DNA from: Vreelandella andesensis
GTDB lineage: Bacteria > Pseudomonadota > Gammaproteobacteria > Pseudomonadales > Halomonadaceae
Length of the DNA stretch: 64,000 bases
NCBI RefSeq assembly: GCF_003989795.1
Contig: NZ_RZHG01000010.1
Coordinates: 87-64,086, forward strand
Reading direction: 5' to 3'
A program made the translations under genes and the position numbers. Of this stretch, positions 28,484 through 40,175 are shown one piece after another. How positions within the stretch are numbered: the stretch's first letter is position 1; every line of letters begins with the position of its first letter. The notes under the pieces were generated by a model that saw nothing but the letters and a program-made list of their open reading frames with translations, ran no database searches and was not told the DNA's origin.

Positions 28484-30436
28484 TTATCGATTTACAAGCA
28501 GCGCCCGATCGTAGCGAACGGCCTGCTCGCGCTCACTAAGAAGCGAGACGCCTTCACTATTGCCGCCGTTCGCTAGGCTTTCAAAAATAACCCGATAACT
28601 CAACACGGCTTGTACATAATCTCGAGTCTCTCGGAAAGGAATGCTTTCTACAAAAAGATCAAATGCTTCCATGCTGTTGCTGCCAAGCCATTGATCCACC
28701 CGGCCTGGTCCTGCGTTATAAGCGGCAGTGGCGGCCAACCGATTGCCTTGATAGCGTTCTAGCTTGTCACGCAAGTAAGTGCTGCCCAACCGAATATTAA
28801 GTTCAGGCTCCAAAACGCCGTAGGGCCCTGGGTCATTTATCCCGAGTTGACGGCTAACCTGGCTGGCAGTCCCTGGCATTAACTGCATTAATCCACGGGC
28901 ACCGGCAGGCGAAAGGGCGACTGGGTTATAAGCGCTTTCACGACGGGTGATGGCCATTAGTAAATAAGGATCGACCCCGGTTACGCGGCCCCAATGTAAA
29001 AAACTGTCCCGATAAGCTGCAGGAAAACGCCAGTCCAGCGCGTCCCACATTTCAGCCGCAATCGTGGTTTGTACCAAACGCGCATGCCATTGCTGGTGAG
29101 CGGCGTAATCGGCGAGCGCTCGTGCCTGGTAAGGCGTGCCATTCTGTACTGCATGTAGCCACTCGCTGTTGGCTAATCCATCTTCTCCGATACGCAAGAG
29201 GGCTTCAGCGCGCTGAACAACCGGCAGGCGTGCTGTTTGTGCTCTGGTAGCTTCGTCGAAATGGTTGCGCTCTAAGTTTAGCTGGTAGGGTTGGTTGAGT
29301 TTTTCTGCAGCAGCAAAGCCATAAAAACTACGGTCGGTGGCCGCTTGCTGGTAACGCGCTATCGCTGTTTCGCGATTGCCCAGTTGTTCATTTGCTCTTG
29401 CTAGCCAGTACTGCCAGCGGCTATTTTCCTGCTGGCTGCTAGGCATTTCGGCGATCCAGTGCACGACATCGGTCCACTGTCTTTTAGCCAGTGCATCGCG
29501 AACGCGCAGCTCTAAAACGCGCTCGCTATTCAGCGAGGGCAGCACGCTGTCGACCCAGTTCAGAGTGCCTGGAACGTTGCGCACAAGCGCATAAAACGCG
29601 AGTTCTTCTTCAATTGCTTGGCGGTCAGTATTGGCCAAGTTGAGGCGTGGCCCAATGGTTTGCCAAGTGGAGAAAGCAGCAGGTGTGTTTTCTCGCGTGT
29701 AGCGTTGCATTGCAGCTTTGTAAAACGCCGCTGTGGCAGCACACTGGGGGCCAAGACAGGTAGGCGCTGAGGCAAGTGCGCTTGATGAGTTATTGACAGT
29801 GTCGGCTGTATTCACTGCTGTTTGCCACTGACTATTCAGCAACCCGCTCAGATAGCTGCTTAAGCGCTCTTCACCCGCTTGCCAAGCGAGCATTTTACGC
29901 TCCCAAATTGCCGTGGCATCGATGGTGCCATCCGCGCGAAGGCGATTAAACAGGGAATCGCAGGCATCAGGCTGAGAGCTACCCACGCGCCATAGCTCAA
30001 GCCCCGCTCCACGCGCTTCATTAGGTGCCCTATCCAAGAGAGCGGTGTAGTAGTAACACTGACGAGCAGTACCCGCTGGCGCGCCATCAGCAACGGCGAG
30101 TAGGTTGCCAAACCGTCCCGCGTAGCCATACTTTTCTATCGCTTGACCACGCATCCATTCTGATAGCGGTGAATCCGCATGGCGTTCGATAAACTGCAGC
30201 ACTTGACTGGGTGCTGCATTAGGCAGTTGGCTACGTAGACGATGGTAGTCAACGTAGCCGCTGAGGATATGTCCTTCAATTGAACGGTCATTGATCTGAT
30301 GCCACTGCTGTTGGCGTGCAGCTTCAAGTGCTTCGCGCATCGCTGCGTCAGAGGTTGCCCAGGAGGCTGTTGGTATACTGATGAATACCGCCGCACATAG
30401 GCTGCGAAACGTTAAACGAAATGGCGAAGCTTGCAT
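28484..30436 (-). CDS. slt: Soluble lytic murein transglycosylase
   Basis: Slt70-type enzymes cut glycan strands of peptidoglycan, forming 1,6-anhydromuramic acid ends. The 650-residue protein has a signal peptide ending ASWA (about residue 27), a long alpha-superhelical U/L-domain region and a C-terminal goose-lysozyme-like domain. The catalytic glutamate is in TRRESAYNP near residue 499, followed by GARGLMQLMPGTA and AAYNAGPGRV. I chose the ATG at 30434-30436 because GAGGGAG lies just upstream and the signal peptide follows at once; upstream in-frame starts lack both. It is divergent from the DUF1232 gene. Confidence 0.95.
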   Translation of the reverse strand: MQASPFRLTFRSLCAAVFISIPTASWATSDAAMREALEAARQQQWHQINDRSIEGHILSGYVDYHRLRSQLPNAAPSQVLQFIERHADSPLSEWMRGQAIEKYGYAGRFGNLLAVADGAPAGTARQCYYYTALLDRAPNEARGAGLELWRVGSSQPDACDSLFNRLRADGTIDATAIWERKMLAWQAGEERLSSYLSGLLNSQWQTAVNTADTVNNSSSALASAPTCLGPQCAATAAFYKAAMQRYTRENTPAAFSTWQTIGPRLNLANTDRQAIEEELAFYALVRNVPGTLNWVDSVLPSLNSERVLELRVRDALAKRQWTDVVHWIAEMPSSQQENSRWQYWLARANEQLGNRETAIARYQQAATDRSFYGFAAAEKLNQPYQLNLERNHFDEATRAQTARLPVVQRAEALLRIGEDGLANSEWLHAVQNGTPYQARALADYAAHQQWHARLVQTTIAAEMWDALDWRFPAAYRDSFLHWGRVTGVDPYLLMAITRRESAYNPVALSPAGARGLMQLMPGTASQVSRQLGINDPGPYGVLEPELNIRLGSTYLRDKLERYQGNRLAATAAYNAGPGRVDQWLGSNSMEAFDLFVESIPFRETRDYVQAVLSYRVIFESLANGGNSEGVSLLSEREQAVRYDRALLVNR

Positions 30437-30546
30437 GGCACTCCCTCTTGCTTGCGAATAGTTTCTAGCCAGTATCTTGCTAAGATAATGAACTAAATGT
30501 GGCGACAAAGTTCTGACCATGTTGATACCAGGAGGATTCAATAAAC

Positions 30547-30894
30547 ATGGCACGAATGTCTACGTGGTGGCTGTTTCGCCGACTCAAAACCCGTGTATGG
30601 GCTGTGAAACGCATTGGTCGTGCGCTAAAACTTTTTTTGCCTATGACGCGTGACGTGCTGAAGGGTAATTTTCGCCCTATTCCTTGGTCGGCATTTGGTC
30701 TGATGGCACTAGCGCTTGCTTATCTTGTCATGCCTTTTGATTTTATTCCCGATTTTCTGGTAATGATTGGCATAGTTGATGATGTTTTGATTGTGGGTTG
30801 GCTGCTCAATCGCGTCGATGATCAGCTGTCAGAATATCGCCATTGGAAATATCCAGAGAAAACGCCAGCAGCTTCTTCTCACTCACCTTCTTGA
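30547..30894 (+). CDS. DUF1232 (YkvA-like) membrane protein
   Basis: The 115-residue protein has a basic N-terminus and then the DUF1232 core: a hydrophobic segment LALAYLVMPFDFIPDF followed by GIVDDVLIVGWLLNRV. This MPFDFIPD / DDV pattern is the hallmark of the family, whose function is unknown; it is a small inner membrane protein. CAGGAGG is upstream of the ATG. Its TGA stop forms part of the -35 box of the heat-shock promoter for htpG, so the coding end is constrained by the neighbour. Confidence 0.9.
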   Translation: MARMSTWWLFRRLKTRVWAVKRIGRALKLFLPMTRDVLKGNFRPIPWSAFGLMALALAYLVMPFDFIPDFLVMIGIVDDVLIVGWLLNRVDDQLSEYRHWKYPEKTPAASSHSPS

Positions 30895-30917
30895 AATCCC
30901 ACCGCTTATCCCCATAT
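30890..30917 (+). promoter_or_regulatory. Sigma-32 (heat-shock) promoter of htpG
   Basis: CTTGAAA (30890-30896) and CCCCATAT (30910-30917) are separated by 13 bases. Both boxes match the sigma-32 consensus exactly (CTTGAAA, then CCCCATNT). The site lies 80 bases upstream of the htpG ATG and overlaps the stop codon of the DUF1232 gene (TGA at 30892-30894). HtpG is a classic sigma-32 target, which supports the call. Confidence 0.9.
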
Positions 30918-30996
30918 TGAGATCACAACCTTTTTCGCTCTTGCCCGCCAGTGGGCAGGAGTGCCAAGCAAAACGTGATTAATGAGGGCTAAGCGC

Positions 30997-32901
30997 ATGA
31001 CAACGGCGACCCACGAAGAAACCCTTGGCTTTCAAACGGAAGTTAAGCAACTCTTGAACTTAATGATTAACTCCCTGTATTCCAATCGGGAGATTTTCTT
31101 ACGCGAGCTGATTTCTAACTCAGCTGATGCCTGTGACAAGCTGCGTTATGCCGCGCTTGATAACGATGCGCTTTATGAGGGTGACAGCGAGCTGCGTATC
31201 GAAATTGAGCACGATCGTGAGGCTAACACCATTACGCTACGCGATAATGGAATTGGCATGAATCGTGAGGATGTTATCGCGAACCTGGGCACTATCGCGC
31301 GTTCAGGCACCGCAGAGTTTCTTAAGCAACTCTCCGGCGAGCAACAAAAAGACGCCAAGCTGATTGGTCAGTTCGGGGTAGGTTTTTACTCTGGATTTAT
31401 CGTTGCTGATGAAGTGGCTGTGCGTACCCGCAAGGCCGGCACTGACGCCTCCGAAGGGGTCGAGTGGCGCTCGAAAGGTGAGGGTGAATTCACCGTTGCT
31501 GATATTGAACGTGATACTCACGGCACTGAAATCACGCTGCATCTTAAAGACGATGCCAAAGAGTTCGCTGACGACTACCGCCTGCAAAGCCTAGTACGCA
31601 AATACTCCGACCATATTGAAGTGCCGGTGCGTATGCCGAAAGTTGAAACGGCGAAGGACGACGAAGGCAACGATATTGAAGGCAGTGAAATTACCACGTG
31701 GGAAACGGTCAACGAAGCGACCGCGTTATGGGCGCGTCCGAAAAGTGATGTTTCTGAGGACGAGTACAAAGCATTTTATAAGCACGTTGCTCACGATTTT
31801 AGTGACCCGCTGACCTGGAGCCACAATAAGGTCGAAGGCAAGCTGGAATATACCAGCCTGCTTTACGTACCGGGCCGTGCACCGTTCGACATGTTTGACC
31901 GTGATGGCGCAAGGGGCATTAAGCTCTATGTTCAGCGTGTGTTCATTATGGACGACGCGGAACAGTTCCTGCCCCTGTACCTGCGTTTTATCAAGGGCGT
32001 ATTAGACACCCGTGATCTCTCTCTGAACGTCTCTCGTGAATTGCTTCAGCAAGACCCTAAAGTTGATAAGATCAAAGGTGCGTTGACTAAGCGCGCACTG
32101 GATATGCTCAAGAAGCTGGCTAAAGACAATGAGCAGTACCAAACCTTCTGGAACACGTTCGGCAGCGTGCTAAAAGAGGGGCCTGGTGAAGATGCCGCCA
32201 ATCGCGAAAAGATTGCTGGCCTGCTGCGTTTTGCTTCAACGCATACCGATACTGCCGCCCAGGAGAGTTCTCTGGCCGGCTACGTTGAGCGCATGAAGGA
32301 AGGCCAGAAGAAAATTTACTACGTGGTAGCCGACAGCTTTAATGCGGCAAAAAATAGCCCGCACCTAGAGATCTTCCGTAAGAAAGGTATTGAGGTACTG
32401 TTGTTATCAGACCGTGTTGATGAGTGGCTAATGAGCCATCTTACTGAGTTTGAAGGTAAATCCTTTGCCGATGTGGCCAAAGGTGAATTAGATCTTGGCG
32501 ATGTGGAAGATGAGGAAGAGAAGAAAGCCCAGGCAGAAACGGCTAAAGCCAAAGAAGACCTAGTTAAGCGCGTGAAGGAAGCGTTGAGCGATGGTGTACA
32601 GGAAGTGAAAATTACCCACCGCCTAACCGATTCACCTGCCTGTGTGGTGCTTCCTGAGCATGAAATGGGCTATCAGATGCGTCGGATTATGGAAGCTGCA
32701 GGCCAACCAATGCCTGAGGTGAAGCCAATTCTGGAACTGAATCCCGATCATGCCCTGGTGGCGCGTTTGGAAAATGCTGAAGGCGATCTATTTGGCCAGT
32801 TAGCTCACATTTTACTGGATCAAGCGATCATCGCTGAAGGGGGGCATCTTGACGACCCCGCTGCCTATGTTAAGCGGCTTAATAGTGTCTTAACGGCATA
32901 G
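30997..32901 (+). CDS. htpG: Molecular chaperone HtpG (Hsp90)
   Basis: HtpG is the bacterial Hsp90, an ATP-driven dimeric chaperone. The N-terminal GHKL ATPase motifs are [21 protein letters not shown] and [11 protein letters not shown]. The middle domain carries the conserved LNVSRELLQ stretch. I chose the ATG at 30997 (634 residues, [13 protein letters not shown]) because GAGGG lies nine bases upstream; an ATG five codons earlier is possible. A perfect sigma-32 promoter precedes it, and a 30-bp palindromic terminator follows. The stop lies within a short repeat (32883-32911). Confidence 0.97.
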   Translation: MTTATHEETLGFQTEVKQLLNLMINSLYSNREIFLRELISNSADACDKLRYAALDNDALYEGDSELRIEIEHDREANTITLRDNGIGMNREDVIANLGTIARSGTAEFLKQLSGEQQKDAKLIGQFGVGFYSGFIVADEVAVRTRKAGTDASEGVEWRSKGEGEFTVADIERDTHGTEITLHLKDDAKEFADDYRLQSLVRKYSDHIEVPVRMPKVETAKDDEGNDIEGSEITTWETVNEATALWARPKSDVSEDEYKAFYKHVAHDFSDPLTWSHNKVEGKLEYTSLLYVPGRAPFDMFDRDGARGIKLYVQRVFIMDDAEQFLPLYLRFIKGVLDTRDLSLNVSRELLQQDPKVDKIKGALTKRALDMLKKLAKDNEQYQTFWNTFGSVLKEGPGEDAANREKIAGLLRFASTHTDTAAQESSLAGYVERMKEGQKKIYYVVADSFNAAKNSPHLEIFRKKGIEVLLLSDRVDEWLMSHLTEFEGKSFADVAKGELDLGDVEDEEEKKAQAETAKAKEDLVKRVKEALSDGVQEVKITHRLTDSPACVVLPEHEMGYQMRRIMEAAGQPMPEVKPILELNPDHALVARLENAEGDLFGQLAHILLDQAIIAEGGHLDDPAAYVKRLNSVLTA

Positions 32902-32911
32902 TGTCTTAACG
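32883..32911 (+). repeat. 13-bp direct repeat across the htpG stop codon
   Basis: TAGTGTCTTAACG occurs at 32883-32895 and 32899-32911, a period of 16 bases. A degenerate third unit with TATATTAACGGCGTAA follows. The TAG stop of htpG (32899-32901) is the start of the second copy. Confidence 0.85.
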
Positions 32912-32949
32912 ACTATATTAACGGCGTAATGATCCAGTCGTTGGATGAT

Positions 32950-32985
32950 GCGGCCCGCTTGGATATCCAAGCGGGCCGCTTGTTT
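32950..32985 (+). terminator. Terminator of htpG, perfect 30-bp palindrome
   Basis: The 15 bases GCGGCCCGCTTGGAT (32950-32964) are followed directly by their exact reverse complement (32965-32979), then TTGTTTT. In RNA this folds to a long GC-rich hairpin with a small loop at the GATATC centre. It is an intrinsic terminator separating htpG from gpsA. Confidence 0.9.
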
Positions 32986-33047
32986 TAATAGAGATGATGG
33001 TAAAGTGTAAGTATTAAACGCACGAGACCAATGATCAGGATATCGTC

Positions 33048-34133
33048 ATGGCTGATGAACAGCAGATGAATGTTGCGGTGCTGGGGGGCGGAAGTTTTGG
33101 TACCGCTCTGGCGAGTATTGCCGCAGATAATGGCGCAAAGGTGCGCCAATGGATGCGCGATGAAGCGTTGGTGACGCAAATAAACCAAGAGCATCGTAAT
33201 GGGCGCTACCTGCCACATTACGTGATTAATTCCGCTGTTGTTGCATCCACAGATTTTCAAACAGTACTTGAAGGCGCTGAGTTAGTATTGATTGCCATTC
33301 CTTCCAAGGCATTTCGCAGCGTTGTCCAGGCTGCCAAACCCTGGTTAACCCCAGAGCAAATTCTGGTCAGCACCACTAAAGGTATCGAGCAGGATAGCTT
33401 TCTGCTGATGAGTCAGGTGCTTGAGCAGGAAACAGGGTTTCCCCATATTGGCGTGATAGCGGGGCCTAACTTAGCGTCCGAAATCGCCGATAAACAGCTG
33501 ACTGCTACCGTTATTGCTAGCGCCGATGCGCTTACCAGAACGCGGGTACAGCAAGCGTTAGGCTGTCGCTATTTTCGCGTTTATGCCAGCAATGATCGTC
33601 ATGGCGTCGAGTTGGGTGGGGCACTTAAGAACATCTACGCGATAGCGGCAGGCATGGCAGCAGCGCTGGGAATGGGGGAAAACACGCGAAGCATGCTGAT
33701 GACGCGGGCACTTGCTGAAATGAGCCGTTTTGCCGTCGCGCAGGGCGCTAACCCGATGACGTTTTTGGGCTTAGCTGGCGTCGGTGATTTAATCGTTACC
33801 TGCTCCTCGAACCTATCCCGCAACTATCGGGTTGGCTTCGCCATGGGGGAAGGGCGAGGCCTTGATGAGGCGGTGTCGGCACTCGGCCAAGTGGCGGAAG
33901 GGGTAAATACGGTCAAGCTTGTTTGCGCTAAAGCGCGTGAAATGGGCGTTTATATGCCGCTGGCTGAGGGCTTAGATCGCGTGCTATTTGAAGGAGTTCC
34001 AGCTCAGGAGATGGCGCGTACCCTGATGATGGGTGAGCAAAGCAGTGATGTGGAGTTTATTTTACCTCGCGAAGCCGTTCAGCAGGCCCATCGTGACCAA
34101 GCTCCTCACAACAGGGGAGGCAAGCATGCCTGA
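33048..34133 (+). CDS. gpsA: Glycerol-3-phosphate dehydrogenase [NAD(P)+]
   Basis: GpsA reduces dihydroxyacetone phosphate to sn-glycerol-3-phosphate, the backbone for phospholipid synthesis. The Rossmann motif [10 protein letters not shown] is at about residues 12-21. The catalytic lysine is in [15 protein letters not shown], and [11 protein letters not shown] follows, all standard. The 361-residue length is slightly above the usual, due to a polar C-terminal tail. AGGATATC lies upstream of the ATG. Its stop overlaps the sixA start by eight bases. Identification is secure. Confidence 0.96.
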   Translation: MADEQQMNVAVLGGGSFGTALASIAADNGAKVRQWMRDEALVTQINQEHRNGRYLPHYVINSAVVASTDFQTVLEGAELVLIAIPSKAFRSVVQAAKPWLTPEQILVSTTKGIEQDSFLLMSQVLEQETGFPHIGVIAGPNLASEIADKQLTATVIASADALTRTRVQQALGCRYFRVYASNDRHGVELGGALKNIYAIAAGMAAALGMGENTRSMLMTRALAEMSRFAVAQGANPMTFLGLAGVGDLIVTCSSNLSRNYRVGFAMGEGRGLDEAVSALGQVAEGVNTVKLVCAKAREMGVYMPLAEGLDRVLFEGVPAQEMARTLMMGEQSSDVEFILPREAVQQAHRDQAPHNRGGKHA

Positions 34134-34608
34134 TGTGCTGATCATGCGGCACGGCGAGGCCGCGTCGGGCTTTCCTGATCAGGCGCGCCGATTAACTCCT
34201 CGCGGTGAGCTGGAAACTGAGAAAATGGCGCGTTGGCTGGCGCAGCGTGTTGAGCGAGGCGAGCTAGCGTTGCCAGCACTGTATGCAAGCCCTTATGTAC
34301 GTGCCCAGCAAACCGCCCAGCGGATCTGCGATGCCTTAGGCGTGTCGCTAAACACCCTGTCGTTTATAACACCGGAAGATCCGCCTGTTGAAGTCAGTGA
34401 GTGGTTGCTAAATCGTTCGGAAGTTACCCCGATTATGTTGGTCAGCCATATGCCACTAGTGGGTGAGCTGGCGGGGTTGTTAGTAGAGGGCGCTCCGAGC
34501 CAGGGGATTGGTTTTCCTACCGCGGCTATTGCAGAGTTGGAGGCTGACGTGTGGGCCTCTGGTTGTGCTCAGCTAAAACGCTTTACTCAACCAAGTCAGC
34601 TGTTTTAG
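34126..34608 (+). CDS. sixA: Phosphohistidine phosphatase SixA
   Basis: SixA removes phosphate from phosphohistidine; in E. coli it acts on the nitrogen PTS protein NPr and on the ArcB HPt domain. The RHG motif that defines the histidine phosphatase superfamily is at residues 8-10 (MRHGEA). [11 protein letters not shown] and [10 protein letters not shown] carry the other catalytic residues. The ATG at 34126 follows AGGGGAGG and overlaps the end of gpsA. The product is 160 residues. The putative substrate NPr is encoded at 50.3 kb in this window, a possible functional link that is inference. Confidence 0.92.
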   Translation: MPDVLIMRHGEAASGFPDQARRLTPRGELETEKMARWLAQRVERGELALPALYASPYVRAQQTAQRICDALGVSLNTLSFITPEDPPVEVSEWLLNRSEVTPIMLVSHMPLVGELAGLLVEGAPSQGIGFPTAAIAELEADVWASGCAQLKRFTQPSQLF

Positions 34609-34625
34609 CGTTTTGAAGGGCAAAA

Positions 34626-34651
34626 AAAGCGGCTGCCTTGGCAGCCGCTTT
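34626..34651. terminator. Bidirectional terminator between sixA and gatB
   Basis: AAAGCGGCTGCC (34626-34637) pairs with GGCAGCCGCTTT (34640-34651) around TT, with a run of A on the left flank. It ends sixA and, on the other strand (where the A-run reads as T), the gatCAB operon. Confidence 0.9.
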
Positions 34652-34675
34652 GACGTTGATGTTAGTTAGTCGACG

Positions 34676-36130
34676 TTACAGCAGAGCGTCCAGCTTCTCT
34701 TTAAGCAAGCCATTTACCTGCTGCGGATTTGCCGTACCACGAGACGCCTTCATGACTTGGCCAACGAAGTAGCCAATCATTTTGCCGCGCTTATCTGGCT
34801 CGGAGTCGCGATACTGAGCAACTTGAGCAGGGCTTTCTGCGATTACCTGATCAATCATCACTTCGATTGCACCGGTATCGGTTACCTGCTTCAGACCTTT
34901 CGCATCGATGACGGCATCGGCGCTATCGCCTTGGCCATTCCATAGCGCTTGGAAGACTTGCTTAGCGGCCTTGCCGTTAATGGTGTCATCCAGCACGCGA
35001 TTAATCAGTTCGCCGAGCTGGCGCGCGGAAACAGGGCTGTTCTGAATGCTCAGATTTTCACGATTCAGCGCACCTGAAAGCTCACCTTGTACCCAGTTGG
35101 CAGCTTGTTTAGCATCACCGCACACCTGCTGTACTTCTTCGAAAAACTCAGCCATTTCTCGGCTGGCAGACAGCACATGAGCATCATAGGCTGACAGGCC
35201 CAGTTCAGCCTGGAAACGCGCACGCTTGTCGGCGGGAAGCTCTGGCAGCTGGCTGCGAAGGTGATCAAGATAGGCTTGATCCAGTACCACAGGTAATAGA
35301 TCTGGGCAGGGGAAGTAGCGATAGTCGTTGGCTTCTTCCTTGGTACGCATACTCCGCGTTTCATCGCGTTCTGGATCAAACAGGCGGGTTTCCTGCACGA
35401 CCTTGCCACCGTCTTCAATTAGCTCAATCTGGCGCTCAACTTCAAAGGCAATGGCGCGCTCAACAAAGCGGAATGAGTTAACGTTCTTAATTTCCGCTCG
35501 CGTACCGAAAGCTTCTTGGCCCTTGGGACGCACTGAAACGTTAACATCACAGCGCATTGAGCCTTCCGCCATGTTGCCGTCGGAAATGCCTAAATACGTC
35601 ACAATAGAGTGAATCGCTTTGAGGTACGCAGCGGCCTCTTTTGCGCTGCGCATATCCGGCTCGGAGACGATTTCCAGCAGCGGTGTGCCGGCCCGGTTAA
35701 GGTCGATGCCTGTCATGCCGTGGAAGTCTTCGTGTAGAGACTTGCCTGCATCTTCCTCAAGATGGGCATGATGAATACGAATACGCTTGGTCGATTCGTC
35801 ATCCAACGTGATTTCGACATCTCCCGCGCCTACGATCGGATGATACATCTGGCTGGTTTGGTAGCCCTTGGGCAAATCCGGATAGAAGTAGTTTTTTCGG
35901 TCGAACACCGATACTTCAGGAATATCCGCATGAACCGCAAGCCCAAACTGAACAGCCATGGCGACGGCTTGCTCATTCAGCACAGGTAGAACGCCGGGTA
36001 AGCCAAGGTCAACAGCACAGGCTTGGGTGTTGGGTTCAGCGCCAAAGGCGGTGGAGGCGCCGGAGAAAATTTTTGAACGAGTCGCGAGCTGAACGTGAAC
36101 TTCCAGCCCAATCACGGTTTCCCATTGCAT
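34676..36130 (-). CDS. gatB: Aspartyl/glutamyl-tRNA amidotransferase subunit B
   Basis: GatB binds and phosphorylates mischarged Glu-tRNAGln or Asp-tRNAAsn so that ammonia from GatA can amidate it. The protein starts [20 protein letters not shown] and shows [15 protein letters not shown], the highly conserved family stretch. The C-terminal YqeY-like domain (about residues 335-484) binds tRNA. The ATG at 36128-36130 shares one base with the gatA stop (TAATG), so the longer in-frame start is not used. Length 484 is normal. Confidence 0.97.
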   Translation of the reverse strand: MQWETVIGLEVHVQLATRSKIFSGASTAFGAEPNTQACAVDLGLPGVLPVLNEQAVAMAVQFGLAVHADIPEVSVFDRKNYFYPDLPKGYQTSQMYHPIVGAGDVEITLDDESTKRIRIHHAHLEEDAGKSLHEDFHGMTGIDLNRAGTPLLEIVSEPDMRSAKEAAAYLKAIHSIVTYLGISDGNMAEGSMRCDVNVSVRPKGQEAFGTRAEIKNVNSFRFVERAIAFEVERQIELIEDGGKVVQETRLFDPERDETRSMRTKEEANDYRYFPCPDLLPVVLDQAYLDHLRSQLPELPADKRARFQAELGLSAYDAHVLSASREMAEFFEEVQQVCGDAKQAANWVQGELSGALNRENLSIQNSPVSARQLGELINRVLDDTINGKAAKQVFQALWNGQGDSADAVIDAKGLKQVTDTGAIEVMIDQVIAESPAQVAQYRDSEPDKRGKMIGYFVGQVMKASRGTANPQQVNGLLKEKLDALL

Positions 36131-37590
36131 TAGGCAATCTCCTCGGCAAAAGCAGGGCGTTGTAGGTGCCAATCAGTGGCTTGCTGGAACTGGTGTGCCA
36201 CGTTTAGCAGTTGCGCTTCTGCAAAGTGGGTGCCCAGAATTTGCAGGCCGACTGGGCGACCATTGGAAAAGCCTGCAGGGACACTAATGCCAGGAATGCC
36301 GGCTAAGTTGACAGCAATGGTGTAAATATCTTGAAGATACATAGACACCGGATCTTTCTTAGCACCAAGATCGAACGCGGGCGTTGGCGATGCTGGCCCC
36401 ATCAGTACGTCTACATCTTCAAAGGCGTCCAGAAAGTCCTGTCGAATTAACCGACGGACTTTTTGTGCCTTGGTGTAGTAGGCGTCAAAGAAGCCTTCAG
36501 AAAGGGTGTGCGTGCCAATTAAAATGCGCCGTTTCACCTCATCCCCGAAGCCTTCCGCACGAGACCGGGTATAGAGATCAATAAGGTCAGCCGGTGCATC
36601 GCAGCGGTGCCCAAAACGTACGCCATCATAGCGGGAGAGGTTTGAGGATGCCTCGGCGGGGGCGATAACGTAATAAGCGGGTATCGCATAGTGGGTATGC
36701 GGCAGGCTTACTTCGCGTACGGTCGCCCCAAGTGATTCATAAACTTTTACCGCCTCAAGAACAGCTTTTTCGACGTCAGCATCTAAGCCATCGCCAAAGT
36801 ACTCTTTTGGTAGGCCGATTTTTAGCCCGGAAAGAGGTGCGTTGAGCGTTTCGGTGTAGTCGGGAACGCCGCGGGACACGCTAGTGGAATCGCGGACGTC
36901 ATGCCCAGCAATCACATTAAGTAAATGCGCGCAGTCCTCAGCGCTTTTCGCCATTGGGCCAGCCTGATCGAGGCTAGACGCATAGGCAATAATGCCATAG
37001 CGAGAAACGCGGCCATACGTAGGCTTCAAGCCGGTGATGCCACAAAAAGCCGCTGGCTGGCGAATAGAGCCGCCGGTATCCGTGCCCATTGCTGCAGGTA
37101 CAAGGCCCGCTGCAACGGCTGCGGCGCTGCCACCTGAACTGCCGCCGGGAACCGCAGTAAGGTCCCAGGGATTTTTTACCGCACCAAAATAGCTACTTTC
37201 ATTGGAAGAGCCCATCGCGAACTCATCCATGTTAGTTTTGCCCAAGCTAATGGTGCCTGCCGCGTTGAGTTTTTCTACCACGGTGGCGCTGTAGGGCGCG
37301 ATAAAATTATCAAGCATTTTCGAGCCGCAACTGGTCTTAATCCCTTGAGTACAAAAGATATCTTTCAGTGCGAATGGAATGCCTGTTAGCTTGCCAGCCT
37401 TGCCTGCTGCACGAGCATTGTCGGCAGCCTCTGCCTGATTAAGTGCTTGCTCGGCGGTGACAGTAATAAAGCTATTGAGCGTGCCGTCAGCTTTCTCAAT
37501 ACGCTGTAAAAAGTGTGAAGTCAGCTCTCGGCTGGAAAGTTCACCGCTTTTCAGGGCGGCGGCAAGCTGCGTTACGGTTTTATCATGCAT
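36130..37590 (-). CDS. gatA: Aspartyl/glutamyl-tRNA amidotransferase subunit A
   Basis: GatA is the glutaminase subunit that releases ammonia from glutamine. It belongs to the amidase signature family: [19 protein letters not shown] followed by [11 protein letters not shown] gives the Ser-cisSer-Lys triad together with the Lys in FALKDIF. The 486-residue length is normal. It lies between gatC (68 bases upstream) and gatB (overlapping by one base). The genes form a gatCAB operon that lets the cell make Gln- or Asn-tRNA by transamidation. Confidence 0.97.
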   Translation of the reverse strand: MHDKTVTQLAAALKSGELSSRELTSHFLQRIEKADGTLNSFITVTAEQALNQAEAADNARAAGKAGKLTGIPFALKDIFCTQGIKTSCGSKMLDNFIAPYSATVVEKLNAAGTISLGKTNMDEFAMGSSNESSYFGAVKNPWDLTAVPGGSSGGSAAAVAAGLVPAAMGTDTGGSIRQPAAFCGITGLKPTYGRVSRYGIIAYASSLDQAGPMAKSAEDCAHLLNVIAGHDVRDSTSVSRGVPDYTETLNAPLSGLKIGLPKEYFGDGLDADVEKAVLEAVKVYESLGATVREVSLPHTHYAIPAYYVIAPAEASSNLSRYDGVRFGHRCDAPADLIDLYTRSRAEGFGDEVKRRILIGTHTLSEGFFDAYYTKAQKVRRLIRQDFLDAFEDVDVLMGPASPTPAFDLGAKKDPVSMYLQDIYTIAVNLAGIPGISVPAGFSNGRPVGLQILGTHFAEAQLLNVAHQFQQATDWHLQRPAFAEEIA

Positions 37591-37658
37591 GACCCGGAAG
37601 CTCCGTTCGGGGGCGAATAGAAAGAGCAGAAAATAGTGGCCTGTGCGTGGTAATCTAG

Positions 37659-37946
37659 CTACTCCACCACGCGGGGGACGAGATATAGGCCGTTTTCTAC
37701 TGCCGGAGCACAGCGCTGGAAAGCGTCGCGCTGGTTGATTTCCGTGACTTCATCGGCTCGTAGGCGTTGCGTGGCATCAAGCGGGTGCGCAAGCGGCGCA
37801 ACACCTTCGGTGTCCAAGCTTTGTAGCTGGTCGACCATGTCCAGGATGCGGCTTAGATCGTCGACAAAGCCACTGGCTTGGTCATCGCTAACGGCGAGTC
37901 GGGCCAAGTGTGCGGCCCGGCGCACATGAGATTCTTCAAGCGCCAT
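37659..37946 (-). CDS. gatC: Aspartyl/glutamyl-tRNA amidotransferase subunit C
   Basis: GatC is the small subunit that wraps around GatA and GatB and stabilises the complex. The protein begins [21 protein letters not shown], has [20 protein letters not shown], and ends with [12 protein letters not shown], the conserved last helix and tail. The ATG at 37944-37946 gives 95 residues, the normal size; an in-frame upstream ATG would add an atypical leader. It is first in the operon and divergent from mreB. Confidence 0.95.
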   Translation of the reverse strand: MALEESHVRRAAHLARLAVSDDQASGFVDDLSRILDMVDQLQSLDTEGVAPLAHPLDATQRLRADEVTEINQRDAFQRCAPAVENGLYLVPRVVE

Positions 37947-39213
<1,267 letters not shown>

Positions 39214-39236
39214 TCGTAGCGGTTTATTGCGGGGGA

Positions 39237-40175
39237 TTGCCTATTAAACCGCTATTTTCGCACGCCTCATTGCCAGGATATCGGCTGTTCTTCTGTGTGC
39301 TGTTGGCTGGCATTTTAATGTTTGCTGATCAGCGCTTCACCCGCATGGAAGCTGTGCGCGCCCAAATGACGATGATTGTTGCCCCCATTCAGTGGGTCGT
39401 CAGTTTGCCTAGCGACTTGCTTAACTGGGGGGCTCTTGCGCTTTCCGATCAACAGGCGCTTGTCGATGAAAACCGACGCCTGCGTGAGCAAATTTTAACG
39501 CTTTCGCATCGGGGTCAACGGTTGGCAAACCTGACGGCAGAGAACGCAGAATTACGCAATCTTCTGAAAGCGGCTCAACGCAGAGATATTCCTTATATAA
39601 CCGCTGAGCTATTGTCACTTGATAATGATCCTTTTAGTCATCAGATGGTGGTTGATCGGGGGCATCGAAATGGTGCCTATGTCGGTCAGCCGGTCATTGA
39701 TGCTTATGGCTTAGTGGGGCAAGTGACTGCTGTGTCTGCGTATTCGAGCCGCGTTCTTTTGTTGGCTGATGCTAGTCACGCATTGCCTGTTCAGGTAAAC
39801 CGCAATGGCCTGCGGTTTATTGTTCAGGGGGCAGGTCGATACGGGAGCGTGAATGTTTTACATGTGCCAGATACCGCAGATATACGTGAAGGTGATCTGT
39901 TAACGACGTCCGGGCTGGCAGGGCGCTTCCCACCAGGCCACCCTGTTGCTAGGGTTACTAATGTTTACCACGACCCAGGCCAGCCTTTTGCACAAGTGAC
40001 CGCAGAGCCTTCTGCGCAGCTACAGCGTTCACGACACTTTCTATTGCTGTTCCCGCCGCCCCGTGAGGAATTAGAAGATACCATTTGGCGGGAGGATATG
40101 GATATTTCAGCCGCTGCATTGCACGCTGCCCAGCGTATTGGTTTGCAGCAAGATGCTGCACAAGAGGTGCAGTAA
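39237..40175 (+). CDS. mreC: Rod shape-determining protein MreC
   Basis: MreC is a bitopic inner membrane protein whose periplasmic part activates the PBP2-RodA synthase. After a short cytoplasmic N-terminus there is one transmembrane helix (about residues 14-32), a coiled-coil region (about 65-105) and two beta-barrel domains containing VDRGHRNGAYVGQPVIDAYGL-like sequence typical of the family. The start is TTG at 39237 behind GGGGGA. The stop overlaps the mreD ATG (TAATG). Length 312. Confidence 0.95.
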   Translation: MPIKPLFSHASLPGYRLFFCVLLAGILMFADQRFTRMEAVRAQMTMIVAPIQWVVSLPSDLLNWGALALSDQQALVDENRRLREQILTLSHRGQRLANLTAENAELRNLLKAAQRRDIPYITAELLSLDNDPFSHQMVVDRGHRNGAYVGQPVIDAYGLVGQVTAVSAYSSRVLLLADASHALPVQVNRNGLRFIVQGAGRYGSVNVLHVPDTADIREGDLLTTSGLAGRFPPGHPVARVTNVYHDPGQPFAQVTAEPSAQLQRSRHFLLLFPPPREELEDTIWREDMDISAAALHAAQRIGLQQDAAQEVQ

